NCBI GenBank assembly: GCA_018897395.1
Contig: JAHIKV010000198.1
Location: 1 to 55,077, forward strand
Direction: 5' to 3'
Length of the DNA: 55,077 nt
From: Planctomycetota bacterium
GTDB lineage: Bacteria; Planctomycetota; Planctomycetia; Pirellulales; Thermoguttaceae
Shown one piece after another: positions 23,897-32,725 of the stretch (its first letter is position 1; every line of letters starts with the position of its first letter). The translations under genes were made by a program, and so were the position numbers. The notes beneath the pieces were generated by a model. That model did not search any database. It was not told where the DNA came from and worked only from the letters and a program-made list of their open reading frames with translations.

Positions 23897-26340
23897 TGAT
23901 TCTGCGATATGATTCCGCGATAGAAGTTTCCGTGCTGTCGAAGCATGGCTTCAAGGGAGTATCGCTCGCGTGCCACAGATAGAGTCGCAGTTCCTAGATT
24001 CGCCGCCAACTTCGTGTCGAGAAGCAGACGTTTGATAGCTTCGGCAATACCTTGTGGTTCGCTCGATGATACAAGCAGCCCATCCATTTCATGCTGGATT
24101 AGTTCGCAGTTTCCACCCACGGCCGTTGCCACGATGGGCCGGCCGGCGGCCATGTATTCCAGTAGGGAATTGGAAAGACCCTCGGAATGGGACGTGAGCA
24201 CCGCAACATCCAACCCTGCCAGAAATGACGGGACGTCCTGAACCTGGCCCAGGAGTTCCAGGCGATTCTCGACGCCGCACTCGCGGGCGAGCCGGCGGAC
24301 GGACTCGGTATCGCCCGAGCCGGCAATCTGGAAAATCACGTCCGGATGCGATTGGGCCACGATCGCCGCCGCGCGGACGAAGACGTCCGGGGCCTTGACG
24401 GGCCGGAGATTGGCCACCATGCCCACGCGGCGGACTAGGGCCGGAAAAGGGGTCAGGTCCATTTTGCCAGAATGGCCCTCTGGGTGCTGCGCACAAAATG
24501 GACCTGACCCCTTTTCCGGCCGGCCGTTGTCGCTCGGCGCGTAGGCGGGAATCCCGGCGAAGCGGTCCAGGTCGATGCCGTTGGGAATCACGACGACGCG
24601 ATCCGGGGCAATCCCTTCCTGCTCGATGACTGCCCGGCGGCATGCCTCGCAATTGGCCACCGTCACGTCGATCCAGCGGCGGTAGAGCCGGGCCAGCCGC
24701 CGGTCCCAGGAAGTCATCCAATGGCCCAGATTCCGCCGCGACGCGACGATCCGCCGCACCCCGGCCAGACATGCCACGGGCACCGCAAACCGCGTGCTGT
24801 CGGGAAAGAAGCAATGCACAACGTCGATACGGTTCCGCCGGAGAAATCGGGCAAATCGCCACGCCCGGGCCAGAGTCGAGGGGCGGCGGAGCGACCGCGC
24901 CCCCAACCGCAGCACCGGACAATCGGCGGGTTCAAGCGAACGTGAACGATCGCTTCGGCCATCAAGCAGACACAAGTGAGGTTGCACTTTCGCCCTGTCC
25001 AAGCCGCGAATCAACGCCAACAGTTGGGACTCGGTCCCGGCAACACTCAGGTTGTCGATAACAAAGCAGACGTTAGCCGTATTAGCCGGCTTCGGTATGG
25101 TCTGAGCCTTGGAAGAAGTCACCGATGCCAGGAGGTTTCGATAAGCCTCCGCTTGTGCGGCGAAGGAGAACCGCCGGGCGACGCGGTCGCGGCCGGCGGC
25201 GGCGAAGTTCGAGCGGAGTGTGCGATCGGAGAGGGTCGAGATTATGCGGTCGGCCAACGCGGCGGGGTCGCCCGGCGGGACCAGGTAGCCGGTCCGGCCG
25301 TCTTCGATCACCTCGGGCGTGCCGCCGACGGCGGTGGCCACCACCGGCACGCCAGCCGCCAGCGACTCCAACGCCACGTTCGGCAGGCCCTCGCTAAAGG
25401 AAGGGAGCACCATCAGGTCCAGGTGCGGGAGGAATTGGTCCAAGTCGGAACGGAATCCGGCCAGGATGAACTTGCCCTCCAGTCCGCGGGCCGCGATCTG
25501 ACGCTCCAACGACTCGCGCAAAGGGCCGTCACCGAAGAGGACGAAACCGACGTTAATCCCTGACCCCTGACCCCTGACCCCCGACCCCAATACTATTGCG
25601 GCCGCATCGACCAGCACGCCGAAACCTTTTTCGGGGCTGAGACGCCCGGCGGCGCCGACGATAAAATCGGGGCCGGAAACGGAGCCGGAAAAGGGGACAG
25701 GTCCATTTTGCCGGAACGGCCCTCCGGGTGCTGCGCACAAAATGGACCTGTCCCCTTTTCCGGGATCAAGGAACATCCGCCGCAATTGCTCGCGGTAGGC
25801 AGGGTCGGGATCGGCGAACCGCTCTGGCCGGATTGCGTTGCGGATAACGGTGATCTTGTCCTCGCGTACACCCGCCCGGCGGACCTTTGCGGCTTGCCCT
25901 TCGGATACGCAGACGACCTTGTCCATCCAGCGGAGCACACGGCGGTCGAGGGCATCGAACAGGCGCACCCGGAGACTCTCGCCCGTCCATCCTCGGGAGA
26001 CGGCAACGGCGGGAATTCCAAGTTTTCGTGCTGCGAGCAGTCCCAGCAAGTTTGGCTTGTATCCGTGGCAGAAAAGCAGCTTTGCGTTGACACTTCTCAA
26101 CAGCGCGGTGAGTTCCTTGACGGCGGCCAAAAGCCGGGGCGTATCATATTGAAGAGCGTGCGCCTGGAACCCATCGGCCCGCGCCTTCTCGATGAAATCC
26201 CAGCACCGGCCCTCTTCAAGAAACGAAATGAACACAGACCTATATGACTCTTTTAGTTCCCTGCCGAGTTCGAGCATTTGCCTTTCGGGTCCACCATAGC
26301 ATGGCGAGGCCGTCAGATGAACTATATCGATTCGCCGCAT
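23893..26340 (-). CDS. Tandem fusion of two GT4 glycosyltransferases, with repeat insertions
   Basis: 815 residues make two complete GT-B units. Unit 1 (1 to about 400) opens IDIVHLTASPCYGGPERQML and has VGAAGRLSPEKGFGVLVDAA and SFSEGLPNVALESLAAGVPV. Unit 2 (about 410-815) opens NVCFVIDNLSVAGTESQLLA and has VGMVANLRPVKAPDVFVRAA and HSEGLSNSLLEYMAAGRPIV. In both units a 79-bp hairpin element interrupts the linker just before the donor domain (residues about 193-219 and 608-634), read in frame as Gly/Pro-rich peptide. A 7-bp repeat array adds GSGVRGQGSG near residue 251. The catalytic regions are untouched, so the enzyme could work; a bifunctional transferase adding two sugars is the simplest role. 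Confidence 0.85.
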   Translation of the reverse strand: MRRIDIVHLTASPCYGGPERQMLELGRELKESYRSVFISFLEEGRCWDFIEKARADGFQAHALQYDTPRLLAAVKELTALLRSVNAKLLFCHGYKPNLLGLLAARKLGIPAVAVSRGWTGESLRVRLFDALDRRVLRWMDKVVCVSEGQAAKVRRAGVREDKITVIRNAIRPERFADPDPAYREQLRRMFLDPGKGDRSILCAAPGGPFRQNGPVPFSGSVSGPDFIVGAAGRLSPEKGFGVLVDAAAIVLGSGVRGQGSGINVGFVLFGDGPLRESLERQIAARGLEGKFILAGFRSDLDQFLPHLDLMVLPSFSEGLPNVALESLAAGVPVVATAVGGTPEVIEDGRTGYLVPPGDPAALADRIISTLSDRTLRSNFAAAGRDRVARRFSFAAQAEAYRNLLASVTSSKAQTIPKPANTANVCFVIDNLSVAGTESQLLALIRGLDRAKVQPHLCLLDGRSDRSRSLEPADCPVLRLGARSLRRPSTLARAWRFARFLRRNRIDVVHCFFPDSTRFAVPVACLAGVRRIVASRRNLGHWMTSWDRRLARLYRRWIDVTVANCEACRRAVIEQEGIAPDRVVVIPNGIDLDRFAGIPAYAPSDNGRPEKGSGPFCAQHPEGHSGKMDLTPFPALVRRVGMVANLRPVKAPDVFVRAAAIVAQSHPDVIFQIAGSGDTESVRRLARECGVENRLELLGQVQDVPSFLAGLDVAVLTSHSEGLSNSLLEYMAAGRPIVATAVGGNCELIQHEMDGLLVSSSEPQGIAEAIKRLLLDTKLAANLGTATLSVARERYSLEAMLRQHGNFYRGIISQNQ
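24441..24519. repeat. 79-bp hairpin element in GT4 unit 2
   Basis: Perfect 26-bp arms (24441-24466 and 24494-24519) enclose a 27-nt loop. The arm core is GGGGTCAGGTCCATTTTG. It matches the copy at 25685-25763 except for one compensated base pair in the arms and a few loop changes. It is inserted in frame in the glycosyltransferase gene. Confidence 0.95.
25558..25588. repeat. Heptamer array, CTGACCC unit, inside coding sequence
   Basis: Four tandem 7-bp units (CTGACCC with one variant) are read on the minus strand as GSGVRGQGSG within the first GT4 unit. The unit length of seven shifts frame from copy to copy, giving an alternating peptide. Confidence 0.8.
25685..25763. repeat. 79-bp hairpin element in GT4 unit 1
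   Basis: Perfect 26-bp arms (25685-25710 and 25738-25763) enclose a 27-nt loop. The core is GGGGACAGGTCCATTTTG. Compared with the copy at 24441 an A-T pair replaces a T-A pair at the same stem position, so pairing is kept. The element is read through in frame. Confidence 0.95.
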
Positions 26341-26386
26341 CGTAGTTGGTCGGATGAACCGACGACTTGTCGCTAGTCATGCTCCA

Positions 26387-27580
26387 TTAACGAGGCGTCC
26401 GCACCCAAGCGGTGCGGCGTGAGATGCCGGACTTTACGGCGACGATAGCCATGATGCCAAGCACGACAGGTGCCAGCAACAGGTAGCGTATGCGACGGAC
26501 GTTCAGTCCCACCATCGCCACGCCCACGCTGAGGTATACTGAGTATATGGCCAACGCACCAATTCCCACCCCCAACAAGACTCGGGAGATAGGACTTGGC
26601 TCCAGCAAGAACAAAAGCATCCCCATCGCCAATGTCAGCGAGAGATGAAGGAAAACTAATGGCCGCGTCACGATCAACAGCGTCAAGCCGGCATCGACAA
26701 GCAGAATTCGTCTGGTGGTCAATCCCTTTACGATCAATCGCACCGCCGACTGCTTCCCGAGTCGCAACGTTCCGCCGGCCCAGCGTGCTCGTTGGACCGT
26801 CAATTGCTGTATGCGATCGACGCCGGCTTGGAATACGTTTACATTGGCGACAAAACGGACGTGAACGCCGTGGCGGACCAGTGTGAGCGTGTACTCGGCA
26901 TCCTCGACAAGCGAATACGCCCTCCAGGGATAATCCTGGAGCACCTTCCGGTGAAACACCATTCCTGTTCCCACGAGCATCACGGCAAGCCCGAGAGTGG
27001 ATTTTGGGGCGTAGAAAAAGTCATATTCCAATACATTGCCAACACGCGCTACATAGCTAATGGGACTGGCGTCGGGATTGGACAAGACATAGTTTGCCTG
27101 GAGCACACGATTTCCCTCTTCGAGACAACGATCGAAGACGCGAAGAGCGTGTTTATCGATCAGGCAATCGGCATCTAGCACGACGACCGCATCGTGCCCC
27201 ATTGGGAGGATATGGTCGAACGCCCACTCCAGCGCGTAACCCTTTCCCGTCCGTTTGGCATCGTTCCTTTCCAGGCAAGTGGCGGGAGAATTCCCGGCAA
27301 CTTCGGCGGTACAATCGGAGCAGTTGTCTGCGATGACAAACACCTGAAACTTGTTCGCCGGATAATCCAATCCCGCGCAGGATCGCAGGACGTTCGTGAT
27401 GACTTGCTCTTCATTGTGTGCCGGGATGACAATAGCGAACGTGTGGGTCGCATTTGCGCCTGCCGGAGCAAAGGCGCGCGCGCCAAGCAGTCGCGCTACC
27501 ATAAGGAAGAGGTAATATAGAGCTACCAGCACGGCAGGCAACAGAAAGCAAGCAATGTAGAACAAGTAGACGACTATCAT
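26387..27580 (-). CDS. Membrane-bound glycosyltransferase family 2
   Basis: An N-terminal membrane helix (IVVYLFYIACFLLPAVLVAL) is followed by a processive-type GT2 domain: FAIVIPAHNEEQVITNVLRS, VFVIADNCSDCTAEVA, VVVLDADCLIDKHALR (DxD), a late ED pair (YSLVEDAEYTLTLVRHG) and QRARWAGG, close to the QxxRW motif. Three or four C-terminal helices complete the fold. This is the arrangement of cellulose- or hyaluronan-synthase-like enzymes that polymerise and move glycan through the membrane, though single-addition relatives exist. The ATG at 27580 was chosen because the helix starts there; an ATG at 27625 is also possible. Confidence 0.8.
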   Translation of the reverse strand: MIVVYLFYIACFLLPAVLVALYYLFLMVARLLGARAFAPAGANATHTFAIVIPAHNEEQVITNVLRSCAGLDYPANKFQVFVIADNCSDCTAEVAGNSPATCLERNDAKRTGKGYALEWAFDHILPMGHDAVVVLDADCLIDKHALRVFDRCLEEGNRVLQANYVLSNPDASPISYVARVGNVLEYDFFYAPKSTLGLAVMLVGTGMVFHRKVLQDYPWRAYSLVEDAEYTLTLVRHGVHVRFVANVNVFQAGVDRIQQLTVQRARWAGGTLRLGKQSAVRLIVKGLTTRRILLVDAGLTLLIVTRPLVFLHLSLTLAMGMLLFLLEPSPISRVLLGVGIGALAIYSVYLSVGVAMVGLNVRRIRYLLLAPVVLGIMAIVAVKSGISRRTAWVRTPR

Positions 27581-27637
27581 TGGGCAGAACCCACGCCATG
27601 ACAGAAAGTGTTCATGCCAATGCATGCAGCGTCCATG

Positions 27638-29704
27638 TTAACTCGCCTCTCTCTTGACCATCGTCTCCAACGCCGCTCGCACTCCCACTCGCGGGCTCCA
27701 GCCCAGCGACTCCATCGCCGCCGTGCAGTCGAACTCCCGGCGTCCGATCGCCGAGCGGAGCCGGTACGGAGTCAGCGGGGCGTTGCGGCCCAGCAGGCGG
27801 AACACGGTGTTGGCGCCGAACGCCGCCGTATAGAGCAACGACAACGGCGCATGAACTACCCGCTTGCGCTTCCCAATCGCGGCGAGATAATACTTCGCAA
27901 TTTCGTCCTGCGACAACTGGGCGGGATCGACCAGATGCAGCACCGTTCCGTCAAACAGGTCGGAGTTCGCCGCCGCCAAGATTGCGTCCACAAGATCCTC
28001 TACCCAGATCAACGGCAGGGTAAACCGGCCGTTGCCCAAGATCACAAGTCGTTTGCCGGTCTCGATGGCCACCGCCCCTGACAGGAAGGGACGATCGGGG
28101 CCGACGACCTCGCCTGGTCGAAGGATGACGGCGGGGAGTTTTCGCTCACGGACGGCGCCGGCGACAATCTGTTCCGCCGCCAGCTTGGTCTGCGAGTACA
28201 ATCCGCGGCTTTCGGGATACGGTTCCAGAGGCCAGTCCTCGGCAATCTGACGCCCTTTGTGGGCCGCTGCGGCGTGGATCACACTCAACGAACTCATGTA
28301 GATCAACTTTGGAACGCCGTGACGGAGCGCGCTCTCGACGATATTCTGAGTGCCGGCGATAGTGGCACATTGGAACTCCTCGGCCCAACCTTCCACGGTG
28401 GCCCCAAGGTGAAAGATTTCGGTGGTCCCTTCGACGGCCCTATCGACATCTTCCGCGTTGCCCAAGTCTCCCAAGAAGACCTCCACGCGATTGTCGTGAG
28501 ACAAATCGTCCCCGGGGTCGTGGCGGACCAAAATGCGAACGCGGTCCCGCTCGGCCAGCAAGCGCTTGAGCAAGTGCTTACCGATGAAGCCCGTGGCGCC
28601 GGTCAGGAGCGTCCGGGCGGCGCCGCGCGTGGCAAACCGCGAGACATAAGTCTGCTTTGCCTGGTCGGCCTGGCGGGCAATTCGTTCCGTCCAATCAATG
28701 ACGGGGCGGGCCTGCTCGATCGTGACCGGCGGCGATCTCCCCTCGCGAAGGGCTTCGTAGAACTCGGCGATGATCGTCTGAAGCCCGTGGTATCGAAGCA
28801 GCTTCTTGCGCAACACCTTGCAAACGTTGCCCGTCACCTGCGTCATCATCCGCCGCCCCTCGTTGGCGGTGTTGGCGATGCGTTCCGCCGCACCGGGGAG
28901 TCGGCCCTTGCGCCGGGCCGTAACCGACATGCCCATGATGTCCACGCGCATGACTCCGCGCGTTCCGTGTACCACCAGAACGTCTTGCAAGGGAAACACG
29001 TTCCAGGAGAGATATATCTGTCCCATCCCTCGCTCACAGCGCACGAATACCCGCCAGTCCTTGTACGTGGGGCAGCCGTCGCGGGAGGGTGGTCCAAGTT
29101 GAAGTAAGGCTTCCTCGATCTTGCCAAGAAACGCTTCAAGCAAGTAGAGCGAATGTACGCCCAGGTCGCGGAAGGGGAAACCTCCCTCACGGTATTGATA
29201 AGGCAAAGGCCCGCCCGCGTAGGGCGTGTAGAACTGGCTTCGGAAGTGGTCGACGCCGATCACGCCGCCGATAGCGCCGCTCTCTACAATCTGCAAGGCT
29301 TTCACGATGAACGGGTCTCGCAGCAGCGAATGGCCGACGCAGACGGACTTTCCTGCTTCCTTGGCGGCCGCGGCGATTCGATCGCAATCCTCGACGCTTG
29401 TGGCGAGCGGCTTCTCCACCAGAACATGGCAGCCTCCTTTGATTGCCTCGATGGCGTTTTCGGCATGTGTGTCCGGCGGGGTAAGGACGTGAACCACGTC
29501 CAGCCCAGCCTCCAGCAAACGGGCGAGGCTGGAAAAGTGCCCCGACAGCTTAAACCGCTCGGCCAGATTGCGGGCCCGGTCCTCGTTGACGTCGGCCACA
29601 CCGATGATGTCAACAAAGGGCAGCCGTTTTAGACCCTTTACGTGAAACTCACTGATGCCGCCGGCGCCAACTATGCCTGCCTTGATTCTTTGCGTGCTCT
29701 TCAT
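27638..29704 (-). CDS. Gfo/Idh/MocA oxidoreductase fused to NAD-dependent epimerase/dehydratase
   Basis: One protein of 688 aa with two NAD(P)-binding modules. The first (1 to about 345) is Gfo/Idh/MocA: AGIVGAGGISEFHVKGLKRL, the EKP motif in HVLVEKPLATS and a C-terminal substrate domain. The second (about 360-688) is an extended short-chain dehydrogenase: LLTGATGFIGKHLLKRLLAE, Y-x3-K in LYSQTKLAAEQ and ILRPGEVVGP. Together they could oxidise and then epimerise or reduce a sugar in nucleotide-sugar synthesis. The start overlaps the upstream GT2 stop by 4 nt (ATGA at 29701-29704). Fusion of these two families is unusual; no frameshift is needed to join them. Confidence 0.8.
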   Translation of the reverse strand: MKSTQRIKAGIVGAGGISEFHVKGLKRLPFVDIIGVADVNEDRARNLAERFKLSGHFSSLARLLEAGLDVVHVLTPPDTHAENAIEAIKGGCHVLVEKPLATSVEDCDRIAAAAKEAGKSVCVGHSLLRDPFIVKALQIVESGAIGGVIGVDHFRSQFYTPYAGGPLPYQYREGGFPFRDLGVHSLYLLEAFLGKIEEALLQLGPPSRDGCPTYKDWRVFVRCERGMGQIYLSWNVFPLQDVLVVHGTRGVMRVDIMGMSVTARRKGRLPGAAERIANTANEGRRMMTQVTGNVCKVLRKKLLRYHGLQTIIAEFYEALREGRSPPVTIEQARPVIDWTERIARQADQAKQTYVSRFATRGAARTLLTGATGFIGKHLLKRLLAERDRVRILVRHDPGDDLSHDNRVEVFLGDLGNAEDVDRAVEGTTEIFHLGATVEGWAEEFQCATIAGTQNIVESALRHGVPKLIYMSSLSVIHAAAAHKGRQIAEDWPLEPYPESRGLYSQTKLAAEQIVAGAVRERKLPAVILRPGEVVGPDRPFLSGAVAIETGKRLVILGNGRFTLPLIWVEDLVDAILAAANSDLFDGTVLHLVDPAQLSQDEIAKYYLAAIGKRKRVVHAPLSLLYTAAFGANTVFRLLGRNAPLTPYRLRSAIGRREFDCTAAMESLGWSPRVGVRAALETMVKREAS

Positions 29705-30792
29705 GTTTGTGTCTGGACCGCTTGCCGGCAAAGGTGACGAGAAGGACCACGGAACAGTTCTAATATCTCCCCCGCACCGCTTCCCGTATGAACTACCACG
29801 AAAACCAACGGCAACCACAAAAGTATAGAGAGTTCTCCTTTCCGGACAGCCGCGACTGCCGACGTGGCGACAAGAATACTGCCGTAAATCATCGATGCAC
29901 TCAGGTATGCAACGGCCAGCCAGGACGACACCCACATCAACACCAATCCGGCCAAACAGCCGAGCAAAAAAAGGGCGGGAAGAAAACTCTTGACGGAAAA
30001 CGTCTCCGGATGTTTTCGCGCCAGACGCACGCGGCCGCGGCCGTAGCGGACCAATTGGCGGAACAGACCGCCGAGGGTGGTTCGCGGGGTGTAATGGACG
30101 ACGGCCTCGGGCGTGAAAAAGCAACGCAGCCCGGCTCGGTCGATGCGGTGGTTCATTTCCACGTCTTCACAGGCGTCGAAACGTTCGTCGAACGTGCCGA
30201 CCTGCTCGAAGACCGAGCGGCGGTAGGCCACGGCCACGCTCTTGGCCGGCACGAAACCTTCCTCGGACGAATAGATGTATGAATCGGGGTGATGACCCAG
30301 CCAGGAGGACCGGGCGGCGGCGATCGCCCGTTGTAGGGCGGTGGCGCCCGGAATGTCCAGCGGTTGCGGCCGGCCGATGCAATCGGCGCCGCTGCGGTCG
30401 AAGGCCGACGCCAGTTTGGCCAGATACCGGTTGTCCTCCAACTCGCAATGGCCGTCGACGATCACCACCACGTCTCCTCGGGCATGGCGGAGGGCGACGT
30501 TGCGGGCCGCACTGCCCAAACGCCGCGGATTCGCGTACAGGCGGACGTTTGGGTGCCGCTCGACGAACTTCGCCACCCGCTCCGGCGTGCCGTCGGTCGA
30601 TTGACCATCGACGACGATGATCTCGAACCGCTCGGGATCGTATTTTTGCGTGACCAGTTGAGTCAACGTCCGCTCGATCCACTTCACCTCGTTCCTAACG
30701 GGCATGATGACGGTGATGAACAAAGTTTCGGTGATCTTCGCCGAGTCGCGGGCGTCGGAGCGGCGGCAGGAAAGGGATTCGGCGGGCGTCAT
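29701..30792 (-). CDS. Glycosyltransferase family 2 with C-terminal membrane helices
   Basis: The GT2 fold opens FITVIMPVRNEVKWIERTLT, then IIVVDGQSTDGTPERVAKFV and VVIVDGHCELEDNRYL, where DGH replaces the usual DxD. FDERFDACEDVEMNHRIDRA is the acceptor-side ED motif. Two to three hydrophobic helices near the C-terminus (LPALFLLGCLAGLVLMWVSS) anchor it. The ATG at 30792 overlaps the deacetylase stop by 4 nt, so the long frame upstream (to 31080) is not used. This pattern resembles the ExoA-like GT2 proteins of exopolysaccharide loci. Confidence 0.85.
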   Translation of the reverse strand: MTPAESLSCRRSDARDSAKITETLFITVIMPVRNEVKWIERTLTQLVTQKYDPERFEIIVVDGQSTDGTPERVAKFVERHPNVRLYANPRRLGSAARNVALRHARGDVVVIVDGHCELEDNRYLAKLASAFDRSGADCIGRPQPLDIPGATALQRAIAAARSSWLGHHPDSYIYSSEEGFVPAKSVAVAYRRSVFEQVGTFDERFDACEDVEMNHRIDRAGLRCFFTPEAVVHYTPRTTLGGLFRQLVRYGRGRVRLARKHPETFSVKSFLPALFLLGCLAGLVLMWVSSWLAVAYLSASMIYGSILVATSAVAAVRKGELSILLWLPLVFVVVHTGSGAGEILELFRGPSRHLCRQAVQTQT

Positions 30793-31751
30793 CTGCTGAT
30801 TGCCTGCTCCATAGCCGTTTCCGCTGAGTTGACAGAAGCAGAATCGTCTCGTGCAGTCTGCCGGCCGATTACGTCGCACAGTCGTCCGAAGCGGAACCGG
30901 CGGAGCAAGCCGTCCAGTTTCCGATGGTTTTTCGAGAGGTTCACGTAATGCCGGAACCGCGACAGCCGAGAGGAAGCGGGAATACGGGGCTGTTCGGGAT
31001 CGAGCTCCCAAGGATGGACGTAGAATGTTACCGGCCGCCGCTGGGCACGGTTGATGCGGCGGAGGCAATAGATCGTCCACGGCAAGGGGAAGAGGCGGAA
31101 ATATCCGCCGCCGCCGACCGGCAGGTTCATGCCCGCAAGCCGGGCCACCGACGGCGGGAACTCCCAGATCGGGCCGGCAGGGGTTTCCAGACGGTGCGGG
31201 CCAGGCTGGGCATTAGGGATGCCGTAGCGGTCGTGCCGGATGGGAAAGACGCTGGAGTCCAACAAAAAACCTTCCTCAACCAGGATTTCCAAGGCCCAGA
31301 GCGATTGCCGGGTGATCGAGAAGCTGGCGGCCCGGTGCGCCGTGACCGGCCGGCCGATGGCCTCTTGCAGCACGTCCCGCGACCGCCGCAGGTCGGCGCG
31401 AAACTCCGCGGGAGTCTGCTGGTAGATCAGCCGGTGCCAGTAGCCGTGGGAACCGATCTCGTGTCCGCAGGCGTGAATCTCGCGGACCAGTTCGGGATGC
31501 CGTTCCGCGTTCCAACCGAGAACGAAGAAGGTGGCGCGGACGCAGTGGCGATCGAGCAATTCGAGTACGCGGTGGGTATTTGCCGACACGCGGCTTTCCC
31601 AGCGGTCCCACTGGTCGCGAGGGATGTGTTTTTCAAACGCCGAGACCTGGAAATAGTCCTCCACGTCGACGGTGAAGGCGTTGAGGATTGCCGTCGAGTC
31701 CCGTCGTGGTTTTGGGGGCGAATGGGTCGTGAGAGGAGGTCCGGCCGGCAT
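30789..31751 (-). CDS. Polysaccharide deacetylase, XrtA-associated type
   Basis: An NodB-fold deacetylase of about 320 aa. LNAFTVDVEDYFQVSAFEK carries the first catalytic Asp; HEIGSHGYWH is the metal-binding H-x3-H motif; FYVHPWELDPEQPRIPA is typical of the DUF3473 C-terminus that marks the PEP-CTERM/exosortase-associated group. Such enzymes remove N-acetyl groups from exopolysaccharide. The ATG at 31751 (after AAAGGACGAG) was chosen; an open frame continues to a GTG at 31919 but its residues are not family-like. It is first in the minus-strand locus, with the next gene overlapping by 4 nt. No exosortase is in the window. Confidence 0.85.
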   Translation of the reverse strand: MPAGPPLTTHSPPKPRRDSTAILNAFTVDVEDYFQVSAFEKHIPRDQWDRWESRVSANTHRVLELLDRHCVRATFFVLGWNAERHPELVREIHACGHEIGSHGYWHRLIYQQTPAEFRADLRRSRDVLQEAIGRPVTAHRAASFSITRQSLWALEILVEEGFLLDSSVFPIRHDRYGIPNAQPGPHRLETPAGPIWEFPPSVARLAGMNLPVGGGGYFRLFPLPWTIYCLRRINRAQRRPVTFYVHPWELDPEQPRIPASSRLSRFRHYVNLSKNHRKLDGLLRRFRFGRLCDVIGRQTARDDSASVNSAETAMEQAISR

Positions 31752-32601
31752 CTCGTCCTTTTGCGTCGTTAGCTTCCCGTCGCCGTTTGCTTCCTCGGCA
31801 ACGGGCGCGAGTATCGTGTTTGAGATACCATCGGCCAGTTTCCGGCTGCTGCTATCGGCCGACGACTCGTCATGAGAGGGCAGCGCGATTGTGCGTCTGA
31901 TTCCCGGAATTGTAGGCACCTACATCTGAGGAGACTTCACGAGCCGCAACACGCTTCCCACAAACAGTCGCGTGTCGAGCCCCGGCTCGGGCTACTTGAT
32001 AAGTTCAATATTCAACGTCAACTTCCGCCGCACACATTCCAGGTCGGCGTCCGACGAGATGCACCCAACCGGATGATCTAGCGGGATCTGTTCGAGGTCG
32101 GTCTGCGCGGACTCCGTCCCCGTGGGTTGCGCGAGCGTCGCCGAGCCCGACCTGCAAACCATGACTTGTATTCGTCTTTGTCCGTCGTATCCGTGTGACG
32201 AACCACATCTTGCGCATCCATACGGTTTGTTGGCGTTTGCCGATCCTAGACCCGCCCGAAAAGCCACCTCGTTCCGGGAGGCTGTGAACCCCAATATATA
32301 CCTTGCACGGCAAGTAATGCAACATTCTTCTCGGCTGGAAAAGAATGTTTCACTTCAAGCCGCTCACGGTATAATCCAATACCGCTATTGCCACTCGCGT
32401 CCCGACAATGAACGGGAACGCAGATCTAACCAGAAATCCTCCGACCAGTATTCCCTGCCCCAGCACCTCTCGCGTCTCAACCAAATCAGACAGACTCCCC
32501 CACGTAGATGGGCAATGCACCACAACACAACCTTTCTTCCCTTATAGTTGCCCGGCAGCAACATGTCAACGATTTGCCGCGAAAGCCTCGCTTCGGGGGG
32601 G
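31752..32601. other. Long spacer upstream of the polysaccharide locus
   Basis: No convincing gene. The codons from 31919 to 31752 include LADGISNTILAPVAEE, which faintly resembles the DGTSNTILVAE motif of DUF1559 proteins and might be debris of one. The stretch 31990-32290 has open frames on the minus strand but no motif I can name. The 80-bp dispersed repeat lies at 32295-32375. The promoter of the locus is presumably here, but I see no strong -35/-10 pair. Confidence 0.4.
32295..32375. repeat. 80-bp dispersed repeat, copy 1
   Basis: Shares TTGCACGG, AACATTCTTCTCGG, TGGAAAAGA, CACTTC, AGCCG and TCAC-GTATA blocks in order with 37102-37182. Inside it AACATTCTT and AAGAATGTT form an inverted pair. 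Confidence 0.8.
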
Positions 32602-32725
32602 CTAGTGGTCTGTCCATCTCGACTTTACACGTTGGGTGCCACTGCTGGCTTGTCCAGCAGTGCCGGAAACACGGTTGGACAAGCCAACCGTGGCACCCGT
32701 AATTTCAACTTGGACAGACCACTAG
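32602..32725. mobile_element. MITE-like element with 15-bp terminal inverted repeats
   Basis: Ends CTAGTGGTCTGTCCA (32602-32616) and TGGACAGACCACTAG (32711-32725) are perfect inverted copies. Inside are two more hairpins: CTGCTGG / CCAGCAG, and CGGTTGG / CCAACCG. No coding capacity. The TA at each tip suits an IS630/Tc1-mariner-type target, but that is inference. Its right end supplies the TAG stop of the oxidoreductase gene. Confidence 0.8.

Noticed and set aside
32005..32325. Minus-strand frames upstream of the polysaccharide locus
   Set aside because: No ribosome site or recognisable motif in any of the overlapping frames; not supported as a gene.
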